In this document: positions 15,584 to 24,555 of the stretch, piece after piece | Layout: each line of letters begins with the position of its first letter | Position numbering within the stretch: position 1 is the stretch's first letter | Source: Nitrospirae bacterium UBA4572 | GTDB taxonomy: Bacteria > Nitrospirota > Leptospirillia > Leptospirillales > Leptospirillaceae | Reading direction: 5' to 3' | Assembly (NCBI GenBank): GCA_002387725.1 | Contig: DGKK01000052.1 | Location: forward strand, 22,320-64,529 | Length of the DNA stretch: 42,210 bases | Position numbers and translations under genes: made by a program | Notes under the pieces: generated by a model | The model's input: only the letters and a program-made list of their open reading frames with translations | Told to the model about the DNA's origin: nothing | Databases searched by the model: none

Positions 15584-16060
15584 TCACTCCTCGTAGTCGA
15601 TCCGACAGACTTCGTATTCGATCTCTCCGGCGGGAACCCGGATCAAAACGTTCTCTCCCACGCGATGGCCCACAAGCGCCTTCCCGACAGGGGACGCCAC
15701 GGAGAGGCGTCCACGCTTGAGATCTACCTCTTCCTGCCCCACGAGAGTATAGGTTTTCTCCTCCCCCGTTGAGGTATTTTTAAGTGTGACGGTGGCCCCG
15801 AAGGTCACACGATCCCGGTCCTGATGGGCAGAGGAGACCACAATGGCCGTCGAGAGCTTCGCCTCGAGCTCCTTGATCCTTCCCTCGATGAAGGACTGCT
15901 TTTCCTTGGCGGCATGGTACTCGGCGTTTTCGGAGAGATCTCCGTGGGCACGGGCCTCGGCGATATCCTGGATGTTCTTGGTGCGATCCACCTTCTTGAG
16001 ACGCTCGAGCTCTTCCTGGAGCTTGGCGTACCCTTCCTTCGTCATGGGTGTCTGTTGCAT
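15584..16060 (-). CDS. greA: Transcription elongation factor GreA
   Basis: Binds the RNA polymerase secondary channel and stimulates transcript cleavage in backtracked complexes. From ATG 16060 it has 158 residues, the same length as E. coli GreA: an N-terminal coiled coil with the tip sequence HGDLSENAEYHAAKEKQ carrying the acidic residues that coordinate the catalytic metal, then the C-terminal FKBP-like domain (SPVGKALVGHRVGE). ATG 16060 has AGGGGG seven bases upstream; ATG 16093 lacks a ribosome site. It lies 80 bp after carB on the same strand and precedes the small membrane peptide gene. Confidence 0.95.
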   Translation of the reverse strand: MQQTPMTKEGYAKLQEELERLKKVDRTKNIQDIAEARAHGDLSENAEYHAAKEKQSFIEGRIKELEAKLSTAIVVSSAHQDRDRVTFGATVTLKNTSTGEEKTYTLVGQEEVDLKRGRLSVASPVGKALVGHRVGENVLIRVPAGEIEYEVCRIDYEE

Positions 16061-16140
16061 GGATCCCCCTGTCTCTGTCCTGTCTGTCTCCATAAGAGAA
16101 TTGTCGTCTCTTCGAGCTTAAACAAATTTTCGGAGGAAAC

Positions 16141-19100
16141 TCAAGCGCCGGATTCTTCAGAAAGAAGCCGATGGAGCTCCTGAAGGGAGCGGGGACCGGC
16201 CTGAGACTGGTTTTTCTCCAGAGCCAGCACCAGGGCCCGCGCCCCTTCAATTGTCGTGTAATAAGGAATGTTCCGAAGGAGTGTCTCCTGGCGGATGGAG
16301 AGCGAGTCCTTCTGAGCCTGCTTGCCGGAGACGGTGTTGATCACCAGCTGAACCTCGCCGTCCTTGATGAGATCGACGATGTGGGGGCGGCCTTCCTTGA
16401 CCTTGAGGACGCGCACAGAGGGAATGTTCGCCAACTCCAGGGCCCGGGAGGTTCCTCCGGTTGCCACAATCCGAAAGCCCGCCTCGTAAAGATTTCGGGA
16501 GACCTCCACTGCCGCCGGCTTGTCCCGGTCACTGACGCTCACGAAGACCGTTCCCCGCACCGGAAGTCGCATGCCCGAAGCCTCCTGGGCATCCCGAAAG
16601 GCTCCCCCGAAGTTTCCGGAGATTCCCATCACCTCTCCAGTGGACTTCATCTCCGGACTCAACAGGATATCGGCGCCCCTGAAACGGCGAAAGGGGAAGA
16701 CGGCCTCCTTGACTGCGGTATAAGGAAGGGGACGGGGGCGGTGTCCGGAAAGGCCCATGGAGGCCAGTGATTCTCCCATCATGATGCGCATGGCCAGCTT
16801 GGGAAGGGAGAGGCCGATTGCCTTGGAGGTGAAGGGAACCGTCCTCGAGGCCCGAGGGTTGACCTCCAGAACATAGACTGTTTCATTTTGAACGGCAAAC
16901 TGGATATTCATGAGCCCCTTCACCGATAGGGCTTCTCCCAAAACCCGAGTCTGCCGGCAGATTTCGGCAAGAACCGTTTCCGAAAGAGATCGGGGGGGGA
17001 TAAAACAGGCGGAATCCCCGGAGTGGATTCCCGCCTGCTCCACATGCTCGAGGATCCCCCCCACCATGATTTCCCGACCGTCTCCCAAGGCATCCACATC
17101 CACTTCTGTCGCATCGGAGAAGAAGGAGTCCACAAGAAGCGGAAAACGGAAGTCCAGAGAGGCAATCCGCCGTTCATATTCCTGCCAGTCCTCGAGATCG
17201 TAGAGGATCTCCATGGCCTCTCCCCCCAGAACATAGGAGGGCCGAACCAGCACGGGAAATCCGATGCGGAGGATCTCGGGAAGGGCCTCTTCAATCCGAT
17301 GGACGAGTCCGCTCCGGGGCTGGAGAAGGCCCAGGCGGTCGATCAGCTCCCGAAAGCGCTCCCGGTCCTCCGCCAGATCGGTCATCTCAAAGGAGGTTCC
17401 CATAATCGGAATGCCGGCCTCGGAGAGCCCCTTCATGAGGCGAAGCGGAGTCTGTCCTCCGAATTGAACCACCACGCCGCGAGGTCGCTCGGCCTCCAGA
17501 ACCCCCAGAACATCCTCCAGTGTCAGCGGATCAAAGAAGAGACGGTCCGAGACATTGAAGTCGGTCGACACAGTCTCCGGGTTGCAATTCATCATCACCG
17601 CCTCGACTCCCATGTCCCGGAGAGCCATGACCCCATGAACGCAGCAATAGTCAAACTCCACTCCCTGCCCGATCCGGTTGGGGCCGGATCCCAGGATGAC
17701 CACCGAGTCTTTCATGGTGGAGCGACTCCACTCCGGGGAGCCATGATAGGTTCCATAGAGGTAGGGGGTTCGGGCGGCAAATTCCCCCGCGCAGGTATCG
17801 ACTGTTCGAAGACGCATGGTGATTCCGGCGGCCCTTCTCCGCTCCCGGACTTCGGTTTCGGAGGATCCAAGAAGACGGGCCAGAGCCCGGTCGGAAAAAC
17901 CATTTTCCTTGAGGAGACGGAGAAATTCGGAGGGAATGGCGTCAAGAGGCTGGCCCCGGAACTCTCCGACCTCCCGTTCGAGCTCCACGATGGCGGCAAA
18001 TTCCCGGAGAAACCAGGGATCAAAGCCGGTGACCCGGGCAAGATCATCCACCGAAACCCCCTGCCTCAGGGCTTCTCCGATCTGGTGGATCCGGCGGTCG
18101 GACGGTTGGGACAAGACCCGGTCGCGCTCATCGGGATCCTCGGGAAGGACCACCGGCATCAGATGATCCGTCCCGTTTTCCAACGAGCGAAGGGCCTTGA
18201 GGAGGGCCTCCCGAAAGTTGTGTCCGATCCCCATGCCTTCTCCTACCGACTTCATCTGGGGTCCCAGCGTCCGGTCGGACTGGGGAAACTTCTCGAAGTG
18301 AAAGCGGGGGATCTTGACCACCACATAGTCGAGGGAGGGTTCAAAGGCGGCCGGGGTCGTCCCGGTGATCTCATTGGCAATCTCGTCGAGGGAGTAGCCG
18401 ATAGCCACCCGGGTTGCGACCCGGGCAATGGGGAAGCCTGTGGCCTTGGAGGCCAGGGCCGAGCTCCGGGACACCCTGGGATTCATCTCGATGACCACAA
18501 AGCGCCCGTCCGCGGGGTTCACCGCAAACTGGACGTTGGATCCTCCCGTCTCCACCCCCACCTCCCGAAGAATGTCGATGGCGGCGTCCCGAAGTCTCTG
18601 ATACTCCCGGTCAGTCAGGGTCATCGCGGGAGCCACGGTGATGCTGTCCCCGGTATGGACTCCCATGGGATCGACATTTTCAATGCTGCAGACGATGATG
18701 GCATTGTCCTTCTTGTCCCGGACAACCTCCAGCTCAAATTCTTTCCAACCGATCAGTGACTCCTCCACCAGGATCTCGCCGATGGGGCTTTGGTCGATCC
18801 CGAAGAGAACCGCCCGGGAAAACTCCTCACGATTGTAGACCACCGATTGCCCCGTCCCTCCAAGGGTAAAGGAGGGGCGGATGAGAAGGGGAAAAGAGAG
18901 GGAGGAGAGGGTCTCCATGGCCTCCGGAAGGGAGCGCACGAGAAAGCTTTGAGGAACGGAGAGGCCGATCCGGGCCATGGCCTCCTTGAACTTGCCCCGA
19001 TCCTCGGCCATTTCGATTGTCTCAAGCGAGCTCCCCAGAAGAACGATCCCCAGGCGGTCGAGGATTCCGTCGCGGGCAAGGGCGACCGCCAGGTTCAGGG

Positions 19101-19383
19101 CGGTCTGGCCTCCCATGGTGGGAAGGATGGCATCGGGCCTTTCCCGCTCCAGCACTTCGCTGACCTTCTCCACCGTCAGGGGAACCATGTAGGTCGCATC
19201 GGCCAGATCGGGATCGGTCATGATGGTGGCGGGATTCGAGTTCACCAGGCTGACGCGATATCCCTCCTCCTTCAGTGTCTTCACCGCCTGTGTTCCCGAA
19301 TAGTCGAACTCTCCGGCCTGTCCGATCACGATGGGACCACTGCCGATGATCAGGATATGGCGAAGGTCATCTCTTTTTGGCAC
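16141..19383 (-). CDS. carB: Carbamoyl-phosphate synthase, large subunit
   Basis: Makes carbamoyl phosphate from bicarbonate, ammonia and two ATP for pyrimidines and arginine. 1080 residues with the duplicated ATP-grasp halves: the first opens with IGSGPIVIGQAGEFDYSG, the second with LGSGPNRIGQGVEFDYCC near 560. A C-terminal MGS-like allosteric domain (from about 940, VRGTVFVSVSDRDK and ATGGTSRALE) suggests control by nucleotides. GTG 19383 has GAGGAG six bases upstream; the start overlaps the radical SAM gene by 34 bp, so translation is probably coupled. It is the last pyrimidine gene of the operon beginning with pyrR. Confidence 0.97.
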   Translation of the reverse strand: MPKRDDLRHILIIGSGPIVIGQAGEFDYSGTQAVKTLKEEGYRVSLVNSNPATIMTDPDLADATYMVPLTVEKVSEVLERERPDAILPTMGGQTALNLAVALARDGILDRLGIVLLGSSLETIEMAEDRGKFKEAMARIGLSVPQSFLVRSLPEAMETLSSLSFPLLIRPSFTLGGTGQSVVYNREEFSRAVLFGIDQSPIGEILVEESLIGWKEFELEVVRDKKDNAIIVCSIENVDPMGVHTGDSITVAPAMTLTDREYQRLRDAAIDILREVGVETGGSNVQFAVNPADGRFVVIEMNPRVSRSSALASKATGFPIARVATRVAIGYSLDEIANEITGTTPAAFEPSLDYVVVKIPRFHFEKFPQSDRTLGPQMKSVGEGMGIGHNFREALLKALRSLENGTDHLMPVVLPEDPDERDRVLSQPSDRRIHQIGEALRQGVSVDDLARVTGFDPWFLREFAAIVELEREVGEFRGQPLDAIPSEFLRLLKENGFSDRALARLLGSSETEVRERRRAAGITMRLRTVDTCAGEFAARTPYLYGTYHGSPEWSRSTMKDSVVILGSGPNRIGQGVEFDYCCVHGVMALRDMGVEAVMMNCNPETVSTDFNVSDRLFFDPLTLEDVLGVLEAERPRGVVVQFGGQTPLRLMKGLSEAGIPIMGTSFEMTDLAEDRERFRELIDRLGLLQPRSGLVHRIEEALPEILRIGFPVLVRPSYVLGGEAMEILYDLEDWQEYERRIASLDFRFPLLVDSFFSDATEVDVDALGDGREIMVGGILEHVEQAGIHSGDSACFIPPRSLSETVLAEICRQTRVLGEALSVKGLMNIQFAVQNETVYVLEVNPRASRTVPFTSKAIGLSLPKLAMRIMMGESLASMGLSGHRPRPLPYTAVKEAVFPFRRFRGADILLSPEMKSTGEVMGISGNFGGAFRDAQEASGMRLPVRGTVFVSVSDRDKPAAVEVSRNLYEAGFRIVATGGTSRALELANIPSVRVLKVKEGRPHIVDLIKDGEVQLVINTVSGKQAQKDSLSIRQETLLRNIPYYTTIEGARALVLALEKNQSQAGPRSLQELHRLLSEESGA

Positions 19384-20342
19384 GCGCTCTCCTCTGTTTC
19401 CGGTCGGGAGGAGGAAATCGGCTCCTCCTCTTCAAATTCCTGGACATATCCCTCGAGAAGTCCCTCAGAAAAGAGGATTCCCAATCCTTTTTCGTATTCC
19501 TCGGCCGTCAGCCTCCGGGCCAGGAGGGGAACCCGCAAGGCCCGATGGGTGGGGAAGTACTGGCCCATGAAAGAGACCGGAACATGCTCTCCCAGCTCTT
19601 CGCGGATGAAGCGCGCCACGCCCTCAAAGCCCGAGAGTTCGGACGGAAGGAGAAGATGGCGGACCAGAACCCCCCGTTGGGCCAACCCCTGTCCGTCAAG
19701 GCTGAGGGCCCCCACCTGCCGAAACATCTCGCGGACGGCGGCCCGGTTGCGCTCTACATAGGCCGGGGCCTTGGAGTAGCGGAGAGCCGGGGCTTCGGCA
19801 GAATACTTCATGTCCGGCAGGTAGACGTCGATCCAGCCCTCCAGGAGGCGGAGCATGGCGGGCTCATCATATCCGTTGGAGTTGTAGACAACAGGAATCG
19901 TCAGTCCTCCAGCCCTGGCCAGCGCTAGGGAGTGAAGAACCTGAGGGATGACATGGCTGGGGGTCACAAGATTGATGTTGTGGGCCCCCCGGCGCTGAAG
20001 GTCGAGGTAGATCTCCGCGATCTCTCCGGGCGTTCGCTCGACTCCCTGACCGTACTGGCTCAGGGGAAAGTTCTGACAGAAGTCACAGGCCAGATTGCAC
20101 CCGGAAAAGAAAACGGTTCCCGATCCTCGTGTTCCGGTGAGACAGGGCTCCTCCCCAAAGTGGAGATTCGCGGCCGCCACTTTTGCCAGGGCCCCCGTTC
20201 GACACGTCCCCTGCTCCCCGGAAAGACGGTTGACCCCGCAGTGGCGCGGGCAGGCCCGACAGGGGAAAAGGGCCCGGTAAGCCTCGGCAATTTTTTCCCG
20301 AACCTCCGGAGAGATGGAATCTTCGAGAAGGGGAACGCTCAC
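19350..20342 (-). CDS. PflX-like radical SAM protein embedded in the pyrimidine operon
   Basis: 330 residues of the radical SAM superfamily, similar to pyruvate-formate-lyase-activating-enzyme homologues of the PflX type (COG1313). The radical SAM cluster motif is GCNLACDFC (Cys82, Cys86, Cys89). A cysteine-rich N-terminus (Cys28, Cys31, Cys35, Cys47) may bind another cluster. The family signature GAHNINLVTPSHVIPQV follows near 120. The last ~30 residues are acidic and overlap the carB start. GTG 20342 has GGAGAAG upstream and overlaps the carA stop as GTGA. No glycyl-radical enzyme gene is in view, so the substrate is unknown; its place between carA and carB suggests co-expression with pyrimidine synthesis. 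Confidence 0.85.
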   Translation of the reverse strand: MSVPLLEDSISPEVREKIAEAYRALFPCRACPRHCGVNRLSGEQGTCRTGALAKVAAANLHFGEEPCLTGTRGSGTVFFSGCNLACDFCQNFPLSQYGQGVERTPGEIAEIYLDLQRRGAHNINLVTPSHVIPQVLHSLALARAGGLTIPVVYNSNGYDEPAMLRLLEGWIDVYLPDMKYSAEAPALRYSKAPAYVERNRAAVREMFRQVGALSLDGQGLAQRGVLVRHLLLPSELSGFEGVARFIREELGEHVPVSFMGQYFPTHRALRVPLLARRLTAEEYEKGLGILFSEGLLEGYVQEFEEEEPISSSRPETEESACQKEMTFAIS

Positions 20343-21445
20343 GGATCTTCTCCGAGAAGAATTGAATGGAAGCTGGAAAAGACGGAGCGTGCATCATGAG
20401 GACCCGGGGCTGATTCCGGATGGAACTGGACCGAATAGATCCGCGCCTCCCGAAACCAGAGCCCCTCAAGGGAATGATCATATAAGCTCTCGAAGGTCCG
20501 GATCGCACCCGCAGGCAAAGAGCGGGGATCGACCGCATAATTATGGTTCTGGGAGGTGATCAGAACCCTTCCGTCGCGAAGGTCAAGGACCGGATGGTTA
20601 ATCCCGTGGTGGCCAAAGGGCAGCTTGAAGGTTCGGGCTCCGACAGCTCTGGCGAGAAGCTGGTGGCCGAGGCAAATTCCGAAGAGCGGGAGGCGTCCGA
20701 CCAGCCCACGGATCGTCTCCACCTCGGAGTCGAGGCTGGCGGGATCGCCGGGACCATTGGACAGGATCACCCCGTCGGGGCTGTCATCAAGAATCTGGCG
20801 GGCTGTCGTTCGGGGAGGCACCACAGTGACTCCGATCCCAAGACCGAGAAGGAATCGGGCGATCGAGGCCTTGGCCCCGTAGTCGATGAGGACAACGCGG
20901 AGGGAGGACGGTCCCTCCGGAAAAAGTGTCATCCTCTCCCGGGAGGCGACCCGGCCCACAAGATCGACCTCGGAGATGGGCAAGATTTCGTTTGCCGCCT
21001 TCCGAAGGGCAACAGGATCATGCTCCTCCGTCGTAAGAATCCCCCGGAGAACTCCTCGGTCCCGGAGACGAAGCGTCAGAAGACGGGTGTCGATCCCGGA
21101 AGCCGCCACAACCCCACGCTCCTGAAAGTAGTCCGGCAAGGAGAGCCGGGAGCGGTGATTCGAAGGAAGTGCAACGATTTCGCGGGCGACAAAGCCGGAG
21201 AGATGCACTCCGGTGGACTCGGCATCCTCCCGAGTGATCCCGGTGTTTCCAATCATGGGAGAGGTCATTGTCACGATCTGACCGGCATAGGAAGGATCTG
21301 TCAGGACTTCTTCATAGCCCGACATGGCCGTATTGAAGACAAATTCCCCTGTGACCGTTCCGGAGACCCCGGCTGACATTCCCCTGAGGACGGTCCCGTC
21401 CTCAAGCGCCAGAGAGATTTTTTTCTTCCAGGAAAGCCCGCTCAC
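20339..21445 (-). CDS. carA: Carbamoyl-phosphate synthase, small subunit
   Basis: Glutaminase subunit that feeds ammonia to CarB. 368 residues: the CarA N-terminal domain (GVSGTVTGEFVFNTAMSGYEE) and a class I glutamine amidotransferase domain with the Cys in FGICLGHQLLA and the His/Glu in VQFHPESAPGP. GTG 21445 has GGAGGAT upstream and overlaps the pyrC stop by four bases (GTGA); its own stop overlaps the radical SAM start in the same way. The separation of carA from carB by that gene is unusual. Confidence 0.97.
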   Translation of the reverse strand: MSGLSWKKKISLALEDGTVLRGMSAGVSGTVTGEFVFNTAMSGYEEVLTDPSYAGQIVTMTSPMIGNTGITREDAESTGVHLSGFVAREIVALPSNHRSRLSLPDYFQERGVVAASGIDTRLLTLRLRDRGVLRGILTTEEHDPVALRKAANEILPISEVDLVGRVASRERMTLFPEGPSSLRVVLIDYGAKASIARFLLGLGIGVTVVPPRTTARQILDDSPDGVILSNGPGDPASLDSEVETIRGLVGRLPLFGICLGHQLLARAVGARTFKLPFGHHGINHPVLDLRDGRVLITSQNHNYAVDPRSLPAGAIRTFESLYDHSLEGLWFREARIYSVQFHPESAPGPHDARSVFSSFHSILLGEDP

Positions 21446-22740
21446 GACCTATCCTCCGAAAAGACAACTCGCCCGCCCACAATCGTGGCGGCCACCCGGC
21501 CCTTCATTCTTCTTCCCGTAAAGGGAGAGTTCCGACTCTTCGAACGATATCCGGGTCGGCCCGCCTCCCATTCGCCCGAGAGATCGAGAAGAACGAGATC
21601 GGCGAGACCTCCGGTTCTCAGACATCCCCGGGGAAGCCCGAATAGCTCCGCCGGGCGGGTCGACAGGCGGTAGATCAGCTCCGAGAAGGTCAGTGCCCCT
21701 TCCCGGACAAGCTCGAGGGAGAGGGAAAAGGCCGTTTCCAAACCGATAATTCCGAACGGGGCGCGGTCGAACTCCTGTTCTTTCTCATGAGAGGCGTGAG
21801 GGGCATGGTCGGTGGCGATGACATCGATCGTCCCGTCCTTGAGCCCCTCAATGACCGCGAGCCGGTCCTCTTCCCGACGCAGGGGGGGATTCATTTTGGC
21901 ATGGGTCCCGTGGCAGAGGACCGCCTCGTCGGTCAGGGCAAAATAGTGGGGGCAGGTCTCTGCCGTCACGGGAAGGTGTCGTCGTTTGGCCTCCCTGACC
22001 AGCCTCACTCCTCCGGCGGTGGAGAGGTGGGCCACATGAAGACGCCCCCCTGCAAGCTCCAGAACCGAGAGATCCCGCGCGATGGAGACCTCTTCCGAGG
22101 CATTGGGGATCCCGGCAAGGCCCAGTTCGGCAGAGACGCTTCCCTCGTTCATGACGCCGCGGTTTGACAGGACGAGATCCTCGCAATGGTCGATCACCGG
22201 TCGTCCGAAGATGCGACTGTACTCCAATGCCCGGCGCATCATGAGGGCCGTCGAGACAGGGCGGCCATCGTCAGAAAAGGCCACACATCCAGCCGACGCC
22301 AGGGCTCCCATTTCAGTCAGCTCCTGCCCTTCGAGCCCCCGGGTCACGGCTCCGATGGGAAAGACCCGCACCAGATTGACCTCACGGGCACGGTCAAGGA
22401 TGGCCCTCGTAATGGCGTCGTTGTCATTGACCGGACTGGTGTTGGCCATGACGCAGACCGAGGTGAAGCCACCGGCCGCCGCGGCCCGGGAACCGCTGGC
22501 AATCGTTTCCTTGTATTCAAATCCCGGCTCGCGAAAATGGGCGTGAAGATCGACGAAGCCTGGACACAGGACTCCTCCCCGGCCATCAAGCTCGGGAGTC
22601 CCGGAAGGAATCGGCGTTCCGGCGGGAGCGATGCGCCCATCCTTCACCAGGAGCGGGCCTTCCCCCCCGAGGATCCCCTCGGCCGGATCAAACAGTGTCA
22701 CGTTCGTAATCAGAAGATTGCCTGACGAACCGTCCCTCAC
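21442..22740 (-). CDS. pyrC: Dihydroorotase (type I)
   Basis: Interconverts carbamoyl-aspartate and dihydroorotate. 432 residues, amidohydrolase fold, of the longer class I type. Metal and substrate motifs: DLHAHFREPGFEYKETI near 65, the central AHLSTAGG and ETCPHYFAL histidines, and ATDHAPH near 300 with the catalytic Asp. The C-terminal strand ends in GRVVFSEDRS. GTG 22740 overlaps the pyrB stop (GTGA), and its stop overlaps the carA start. All catalytic motifs are kept, so it is not a pseudo-dihydroorotase of the PyrX type. Confidence 0.95.
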   Translation of the reverse strand: MRDGSSGNLLITNVTLFDPAEGILGGEGPLLVKDGRIAPAGTPIPSGTPELDGRGGVLCPGFVDLHAHFREPGFEYKETIASGSRAAAAGGFTSVCVMANTSPVNDNDAITRAILDRAREVNLVRVFPIGAVTRGLEGQELTEMGALASAGCVAFSDDGRPVSTALMMRRALEYSRIFGRPVIDHCEDLVLSNRGVMNEGSVSAELGLAGIPNASEEVSIARDLSVLELAGGRLHVAHLSTAGGVRLVREAKRRHLPVTAETCPHYFALTDEAVLCHGTHAKMNPPLRREEDRLAVIEGLKDGTIDVIATDHAPHASHEKEQEFDRAPFGIIGLETAFSLSLELVREGALTFSELIYRLSTRPAELFGLPRGCLRTGGLADLVLLDLSGEWEAGRPGYRSKSRNSPFTGRRMKGRVAATIVGGRVVFSEDRS

Positions 22741-23732
22741 AACCCCTCCCCCCTTGAGCCGGCAGCGAGGAGGGAAGACTCCTCCCCTCGACCGCCCATC
22801 AACAGATACAGAACCGCCATCCGGACGGCCACACCATATTCAACCTGATCGAGAATGGCCACATCGTTGCAAAAGAGTTCCTCTCCCGAGATCTCCACAC
22901 CCCGATTCACCGGTCCCGGATGAAGCACCACGGCCTGCGGAGCGTGTCTCTCGAGAACTTCCCGCGAGAGGCCATAGAGGCGAGAGTACTCCGCCAGAGA
23001 GGGAATATACCCACCCGAGGCCCGTTCGAGCTGAAGGCGGAGGGCCATGACCACATCGGCACCGTCGATTCCACGGTCGAGACGGTCGTAGACTGTCACC
23101 GGCCAGCGATCAATCCCCCGCGGCAGGAGTGTGGGAGGAGCCACAAGCCGAATTTTTGCCCCCAGGGCAGAGAGCCCCAGAATGTTCGATCTCGCCACCC
23201 GACTGTGAAGAATGTCTCCGACGATGGCCACCGTAAGTCCGGCGACCCTTCCCTTCTTTTTCCGGATCGTGAAGAGGTCGAGCAGGGCCTGGGTCGGATG
23301 TTCATGGCATCCATCGCCTCCGTTCACAACATGGCACTCCACCCGTTCCGCCACAAACTCGGCCGCTCCCGAAGAGGCATGGCGAATCACGATGCCGTCG
23401 GCTCCGAGGGCTTCAATGGTCTTGACCGTATCGGACAGGCTCTCTCCCTTCGTCACGCTGCTTTGGGAGGGCGTCACGTTGATCACGTCCGCCGAGAGTC
23501 GCTTGGCAGCAATCTCAAAGGAGGATCGGGTTCGGGTGGAGGATTCATAGAAGAGGTTGACCAAGGTCTTTCCCCGAAGGACCGGAACCTTCTTCACCGA
23601 CTGCTGGCCGACATCAAGAAAGGCTTCTGCCGCATCAAGGATCCCGACAATCCTCTCCTGAGTCATCCCCGACAGGGAGAGAAGATGGGGCCCGAAGGCC
23701 GGCAAGGGCGTGGGCATGAGTCGTTCAGGCAT
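22737..23732 (-). CDS. pyrB: Aspartate carbamoyltransferase, catalytic subunit
   Basis: Condenses carbamoyl phosphate with aspartate. 331 residues from ATG 23732. Carbamoyl-phosphate site STRTRSSFE, then NGGDGCHEHPTQALLDL and the aspartate-site HPGPVNRGVE. The start ATG lies inside the last codons of pyrR (8-bp overlap); an upstream GTG-type extension into pyrR is unlikely. No pyrI regulatory subunit gene is adjacent, in keeping with the class in which PyrB works with dihydroorotase or alone. Confidence 0.96.
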   Translation of the reverse strand: MPERLMPTPLPAFGPHLLSLSGMTQERIVGILDAAEAFLDVGQQSVKKVPVLRGKTLVNLFYESSTRTRSSFEIAAKRLSADVINVTPSQSSVTKGESLSDTVKTIEALGADGIVIRHASSGAAEFVAERVECHVVNGGDGCHEHPTQALLDLFTIRKKKGRVAGLTVAIVGDILHSRVARSNILGLSALGAKIRLVAPPTLLPRGIDRWPVTVYDRLDRGIDGADVVMALRLQLERASGGYIPSLAEYSRLYGLSREVLERHAPQAVVLHPGPVNRGVEISGEELFCNDVAILDQVEYGVAVRMAVLYLLMGGRGEESSLLAAGSRGEGL

Positions 23733-24294
23733 GGAGGTCTCCCTGGGAAGGACGAACAACGGTCACGCTTTCCGCCCCCGGAGCCAGGTCAACCAGGACC
23801 CTCTCATCATGGGCGGTCGGGATATTCTTTCCGACGAAATCTGCACGAATGGGGAGCTCACGATGACCTCGGTCCACCAGGACAGCCAGCATGATCCGGG
23901 CAGGACGCCCGAAGTCGACAAGGAAGTCCATCGCGGCACGAACCGTCCGTCCCGTGAAGAGAACATCGTCCACGAGAACGATCTTTTTTCCATCGATCGA
24001 AAGAGGAAGGTGGCTCTGTCTCAGTAAGGGAAGGGCCTCCCGGCCGGACAGGTCATCCCGGTAGAGGGTGACATCGAGGGCACCGGCTGGAGGACGGATC
24101 CCCTCGAAGGACTCGATCAGGTCAGCGAGCCTTTTTGCCAGAGGTTCGCCCCCTTGCAGGATTCCCACAAGATAGAGTCCTGCGGGACCCTGGTTTTTCT
24201 CGAGGATTTCATGAGCCATGCGGCGCAGGATCCGGTCGACCCGCGGAGGATCCAGAAGCTGTCGGGAGGGATCGGCGGGGTTCACGGACGACAT
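23725..24294 (-). CDS. pyrR: PyrR bifunctional pyrimidine regulator / uracil phosphoribosyltransferase
   Basis: 189 residues of the PRTase fold with the PRPP loop VLVDDVLFTGRTVRAAMD near 110 and the N-terminal PyrR pattern (ILRRMAHEILEKNQ, LYLVGILQGGEPLA). In Firmicutes PyrR binds pyr mRNA and controls attenuation with UMP; here it heads the pyr operon, but I found no clear PyrR-binding loop in the 260 bp upstream. ATG 24294 has only a poor ribosome site. It overlaps pyrB by 8 bp. Enzymatic or regulatory role cannot be decided by sequence. Confidence 0.92.
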   Translation of the reverse strand: MSSVNPADPSRQLLDPPRVDRILRRMAHEILEKNQGPAGLYLVGILQGGEPLAKRLADLIESFEGIRPPAGALDVTLYRDDLSGREALPLLRQSHLPLSIDGKKIVLVDDVLFTGRTVRAAMDFLVDFGRPARIMLAVLVDRGHRELPIRADFVGKNIPTAHDERVLVDLAPGAESVTVVRPSQGDLHA

Positions 24295-24555
24295 ATCCCA
24301 TGGAACGCCTGCCGGAACTGGTGCTGAAAGAATACAGCGAGGCGCTGATGCTTCTGGAAAAATGGGGAAGGTAGACTCTTAGGGAAGAAAGAAACGCAAG
24401 AAATTTGATGCCGGTCAGGCATACGGGTGACGCAAGGCATGGCAAGATCCCCTTTCCGGGCTCGCAGTCCCAGACTTAAAGGAGTCGATGGCAAAGCATG
24501 TTTTTAGTCCCCCCCCTCCCTCATCAGGGCGGGAAAGACAAGGAATCTTCGGAGG
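24295..24555. other. Intergenic region upstream of pyrR
   Basis: 261 bp between pyrR and the exported-protein gene, both on the minus strand. A GC hairpin, CCCgCCCT/AGGGaGGG around 24514-24533, lies just after the exported-protein stop but without a T-run. Promoter-like elements for pyrR are poor. On the plus strand a 24-codon frame (24300-24374, MERLPELVLKEYSEALMLLE...) reads like an amphipathic helix but has no ribosome site. No RNA gene or known riboswitch could be recognised. Confidence 0.4.

Noticed and set aside
15512..15772. 86-codon plus-strand frame opposite greA and the small peptide gene
   Set aside because: Antisense to greA; no ribosome site and no recognisable motif.
24300..24374. 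24-codon plus-strand frame upstream of pyrR
   Set aside because: Protein-like composition but no ribosome site or neighbour that supports it; mentioned under the intergenic region only.
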